A stretch of DNA of 64,000 nucleotides, taken from Siminovitchia sediminis. Its GTDB lineage: Bacteria > Bacillota > Bacilli > Bacillales > Bacillaceae_C. Where the stretch lies: the NCBI RefSeq assembly GCF_042680885.1, contig NZ_JBHUEO010000121.1:1-64000 (forward strand), in the 5' to 3' direction. Position numbers and translations under genes: made by a program. Position 1 is the first letter of the stretch. Each line of letters begins with the position of its first letter. Positions 61,594 to 64,000 of the stretch are shown in pieces. The notes below the pieces were generated by a model. The model saw only the letters and a list, made by a program, of their open reading frames with translations, made no database searches and was not told the origin of the DNA.

Positions 61594-61689
61594 TTACCAG
61601 CCATAACCAACATATGCAGATCCAACGATGATTAAGAGGATAAACAACACAACAATCAGCGCAAATCCTGCACCATAACCCGCACTCAT
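61594..61689 (-). CDS. YjcZ-family sporulation mini-protein
   Basis: A 31-residue peptide, MSAGYGAGFALIVVLFILLI followed by IVGSAYVGYGW. The Gly/Tyr-rich start, single hydrophobic helix and short Gly-Tyr tail are typical of YjcZ-type sporulation proteins of bacilli. GGAGGTG lies 9-10 nt before the ATG. A hairpin, GGGCTCCC/GGGAGCCC (61554-61577), follows the gene. It is the first chromosomal gene to the right of the island. Confidence 0.75.
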   Translation of the reverse strand: MSAGYGAGFALIVVLFILLIIVGSAYVGYGW

Positions 61690-61866
61690 ATATAAGGCAC
61701 CTCCCTGATTTGGTAGGATTGATTAACATTTTATGAAGGAGCCAGCCTTAAGTGCAGATCAGACAAAATTTGATAGGAAAATGTGCGAATACCCAGTTGG
61801 AAAGTGCTTGAAACTTAGGGAATTACCCGTCAATCTGAAAAACCTCGAAATTTATCAAAATATGTG

Positions 61867-61895
61867 TTGACAAGTTGGTTGGCATTCACTATACT
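61867..61895 (+). promoter_or_regulatory. Sigma-A promoter of the seven-tRNA cluster
   Basis: TTGACA, 17-nt spacer, TATACT, 21 nt before the first tRNA. Confidence 0.85.
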
Positions 61896-61916
61896 CTTTA
61901 TTGTGCTTAAAAAAAT

Positions 61917-61991
61917 GGCCCCTTGGTCAAGCGGTTAAGACACCGCCCTTTCACGGCGGTAACACGGGTTCGAATCCCGTAGGGGTCACCA
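61917..61991 (+). tRNA. tRNA-Glu (anticodon TTC)
   Basis: Cloverleaf with acceptor GGCCCCT/AGGGGTC, anticodon loop CTTTCAC, T-loop GTTCGAATC, encoded CCA. Confidence 0.94.
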
Positions 61992-62226
61992 TTCTTACTT
62001 TTTAATGATGAAGCATCACAAAGCTCCGCTCACCTTAAAATTGGGAGGAGCGAGCAGAACAAGGAAGCGATGGAGAGAGGGAAGGAGCGTACATTAGTAC
62101 GTGACTGACCGAGCGAATGAAGCTGACGCAGTTATGCGAAGCTCATCACAATTTTATAAAGGATGGTATGCTAAGGGCGCCTTATTACGTCCTGCGCAAC
62201 GCATGCACTGGTACATCCTGTATGTC

Positions 62227-62302
62227 GGAGGATTAGCTCAGCTGGGAGAGCACCTGCCTTACAAGCAGGGGGTCGGCGGTTCGAACCCGTCATCCTCCAC
62301 CA
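62227..62302 (+). tRNA. tRNA-Val (anticodon TAC)
   Basis: Acceptor GGAGGAT/ATCCTCC, anticodon loop CTTACAA, encoded CCA. The 235-nt gap before it resembles spacers common between Bacillaceae tRNA genes. Confidence 0.94.
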
Positions 62303-62320
62303 TTTATATAAATATGGTAT

Positions 62321-62396
<76 letters not shown>

Positions 62397-62418
62397 TTTT
62401 TTATTTTGCCAATTTTGA

Positions 62419-62503
62419 GGTGGGGTAGCGAAGTGGCTAAACGCGGCGGACTGTAAATCCGCTCCCTCCGGGTTCGGCGGTTCGAATCCGTCCCCCACCA
62501 CCA
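62419..62503 (+). tRNA. tRNA-Tyr (anticodon GTA)
   Basis: Acceptor GGTGGGG/CCCCACC, anticodon loop CTGTAAA, long class II variable arm, encoded CCA. Confidence 0.94.
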
Positions 62504-62570
62504 TTTTTTTACATAAATAGGAATGTTCATGAGAATTACGGGTAATATACTTAATGTGTTTTTAGATTGA

Positions 62571-62645
62571 TGGGCTATAGCCAAGCGGTAAGGCAACGGA
62601 CTTTGACTCCGTGATTCGCTGGTTCGAATCCAGCTAGCCCAGCCA
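62571..62645 (+). tRNA. tRNA-Gln (anticodon TTG)
   Basis: Acceptor TGGGCTA/TAGCCCA, anticodon loop CTTTGAC, encoded CCA. Confidence 0.94.
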
Positions 62646-62646
62646 A

Positions 62647-62719
62647 GAGCCATTAGCTCAGTTGGTAGAGCATCTGACTTTTAATCAGAGGGTCGCAGGT
62701 TCGAATCCTGCATGGCTCA
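62647..62719 (+). tRNA. tRNA-Lys (anticodon TTT)
   Basis: Acceptor GAGCCAT/ATGGCTC, anticodon loop CTTTTAA, no encoded CCA. Confidence 0.94.
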
Positions 62720-62741
62720 TTTTTTTATTTTATATATTGAC

Positions 62742-62814
62742 GGGGCCTTAGCTCAGCTGGGAGAGCGCCTGCTTTGCACGCAGGAGGTCAGCGGTTCGAT
62801 CCCGCTAGGCTCCA
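62742..62814 (+). tRNA. tRNA-Ala (anticodon TGC)
   Basis: Acceptor GGGGCCT/AGGCTCC, anticodon loop TTTGCAC, no encoded CCA. Last gene of the cluster. Confidence 0.93.
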
Positions 62815-62821
62815 TTCATTG

Positions 62822-62850
62822 AAAACCTTGCTTTTTTGCAAGGTTTTTTT
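62822..62850 (+). terminator. Terminator of the tRNA cluster
   Basis: AACCTTGC-TTTTTT-GCAAGGTT followed by TTTTT. Confidence 0.9.
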
Positions 62851-62856
62851 ATTGGC

Positions 62857-63090
62857 GCGCGCCCGGCAAGCCGTTAATTGCTGGTTGGTGGAAGTCCAAC
62901 CTGAGTAAGTGCCAAGACGCTCAGTAGCTGACAGGCAACTAGTGGAGAAATCCTAAGGTTCAAGCCCTGAGATAAAGTAACTCCCTCAAAAGAGAAGGAA
63001 TGGCCGCAAGGCAGCATCAACGTGACCGAAGAACCAGCATTAAAAGAGAAAGAATGGTCGCCAAGGGAAGTTCAACGAGCACGAACAAGC
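62857..63090 (+). mobile_element. 5' fragment of a second group II intron
   Basis: The segment starting GCGCGCCCGGCAAGCCGTTA and continuing GGTGGAAGTCCAACCTGAGT, then AAGTGCCAAGACGCTCAGTAGCTG and GAGAAATCCTAAGG, has the look of domain I of a bacterial group II intron. No ORF and no domain V follow before rocF, so only a 5' remnant is left. It begins 6-7 nt after the T-run of the tRNA terminator, the same placement as the intron behind kbaA. The 3' limit is uncertain. Confidence 0.65.
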
Positions 63091-63126
63091 TGCGCCTTCT
63101 GCATATATATTCACTTTTATGTCCAG

Positions 63127-63156
63127 TTGAGTCATAGGCCGCTCTAAAGATAGAAT
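63127..63156 (+). promoter_or_regulatory. Possible promoter of rocF
   Basis: TTGAGT, 18-nt spacer, TAGAAT, 35 nt before the start codon. Confidence 0.45.
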
Positions 63157-63190
63157 AAATGCAGAGAAGAGAGAAAGAAGGAGCGAGCTT

Positions 63191-64000
63191 ATGAGGAAGA
63201 AACTGTCGATTGTTGGCGTCCCCATGGATCTGGGGCAGTTACGAAGAGGCGTGGATATGGGACCGAGTGCCATGAGGTACGCAGATGCCGTCAAACGGTT
63301 GGAGCGCCTTGGTTATGAGGTAGAAGATTTGGGTGATATTACAATTCAAATTATAAAAGATGATAAAAATATGCAGCCCTCCCTAAGAAACTTTAAATCT
63401 ATTATAAAAGCTGCTTCCCGCTTGGCAGATTGTGTGGATTCCATTATACAAAAAGACAGATTTCCCCTGGTACTTGGGGGTGACCACAGCATTGCCATTG
63501 GAACACTGGCCGGTACAGCCAAGCATTATAAGAAACTCGGTGTCATTTGGTTTGATGCCCATGGTGATTTAAACACTGATGAGACTTCTCCATCAGGAAA
63601 TATTCACGGGATGCCGCTTGCGGCCAGTCTCGGTTTTGGACATCCTGACCTGACTGGGATTGGGGGATTCCAACCGAAGGTAAAGCCTGAACATGTGGTT
63701 ATTATTGGGGCCCGCGACTTGGATCGCGGCGAAAAAGATTTAATTAAGGAGCATTCCATTAAAGTGTATACAATGCATGAGATTGACCGCCTGGGAATGA
63801 CAAAAGTCATGGAGGAAACCATTGCTTACCTGAAAGAGAAGACCGATGGAGTTCACTTATCCCTTGATCTCGACGGCCTGGATCCGGATGATGCACCGGG
63901 AGTCGGGACGCCGGTGATAGGAGGCATCAGTTACCGTGAAAGCCACTTGGCGATGGAAATGCTGGCGGAATCTGAAATTGTCACATCTGCAGAGTTTGTG
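63191..64000 (+). CDS. rocF: Arginase (runs off the window)
   Basis: The first 270 residues of arginase, which splits arginine into ornithine and urea. The dimanganese-site motifs are all present: GGDHSIAIG (~98-106), WFDAHGDLNT (~120-129), and SLDLDGLDPDDAPGVGTP (~226-243). Start ATG 63191 follows AAGGAG by 7 nt; the sequence begins MRKKLSIVGVPMDLGQLRRG. The C-terminal ~30 residues lie beyond the window. In other Bacillaceae rocF follows a tRNA cluster and precedes sigW, which fits this position. Confidence 0.95.
   Translation, partial: MRKKLSIVGVPMDLGQLRRGVDMGPSAMRYADAVKRLERLGYEVEDLGDITIQIIKDDKNMQPSLRNFKSIIKAASRLADCVDSIIQKDRFPLVLGGDHSIAIGTLAGTAKHYKKLGVIWFDAHGDLNTDETSPSGNIHGMPLAASLGFGHPDLTGIGGFQPKVKPEHVVIIGARDLDRGEKDLIKEHSIKVYTMHEIDRLGMTKVMEETIAYLKEKTDGVHLSLDLDGLDPDDAPGVGTPVIGGISYRESHLAMEMLAESEIVTSAEFV

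Overview
The window reads as chromosome of an endospore-forming, probably salt-tolerant member of the Bacillaceae. The evidence is a core sporulation block (cwlD, salA/mrp, gerD, kbaA, pdaB) in the order known from Bacillus subtilis, an outer spore coat cluster (ywrK-ywrJ-cotB-cotH-cotG, here followed by cotE), aprX, a YjcZ-type mini-protein, strong AGGAGG ribosome binding sites, TTG/GTG starts, and an ectoine hydroxylase gene (ectD). Nothing here names the species.

Layout. 1-420: end of an IS21-family element, then a lipoprotein gene. 1.8-8.0 kb: complete type I restriction-modification operon hsdR-hsdM-hsdS. 8.4-11.4 kb: small housekeeping-type genes, a MarR regulator and a luciferase-like oxidoreductase. 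11.7-17.5 kb: a sigma-54 activator divergent from a sigma-54 promoter that drives two M20 amidohydrolases and a broken MHS-family transporter. 17.7-22.5 kb: a YisP-like prenyl synthase homologue, a convergent MarR/CarD pair sharing one operator sequence, a YczE-like membrane protein and aprX. 22.7-31.4 kb: a YtcJ-like amidohydrolase and the spore coat cluster. 31.7-38.3 kb: a double-CMD-domain protein, a flavin reductase, and a tight five-gene minus-strand operon (sodium:solute symporter, small DUF3311-like partner, and two proteins resembling split cucumopine-synthase/cyclophilin-like modules) facing a Crp/Fnr regulator. 38.7-47.9 kb: ectD, an MFS exporter, a polar amino-acid ABC transporter, a DUF2071 protein and a PAS-GGDEF-EAL protein. 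48.2-53.9 kb: sporulation block, interrupted by a group II intron relic. 54.0-62.8 kb: tRNA genes (Asn, Thr, then Glu, Val, Thr, Tyr, Gln, Lys, Ala), split by a 7.4-kb island. 63.2 kb to the end: arginase (rocF).

The most notable part is the island at the tRNA-Thr gene (54,159-61,541). It is bounded by a 24-bp direct repeat of the tRNA 3' end. It carries a decayed tyrosine integrase, holin and endolysin remnants, an IS1182-type element with a dead transposase, and two intact genes that match the small and large subunits of N,N-dimethylformamidase in size, order and motifs. A -24/-12 (sigma-54) promoter lies directly upstream of them. A dead prophage thus seems to carry an intact catabolic operon.

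Other points of interest are the CotG homologue built from Arg/Ser rather than Lys/Ser repeats, the cucumopine-synthase-like operon, the MarR/CarD operator pair, two group II intron remnants each placed just behind a transcription terminator, and a 24-bp perfect palindrome that would bury the ribosome binding site of the IS21 transposase. All functional statements rest on reading the sequence and recalled family features. No database search was run.
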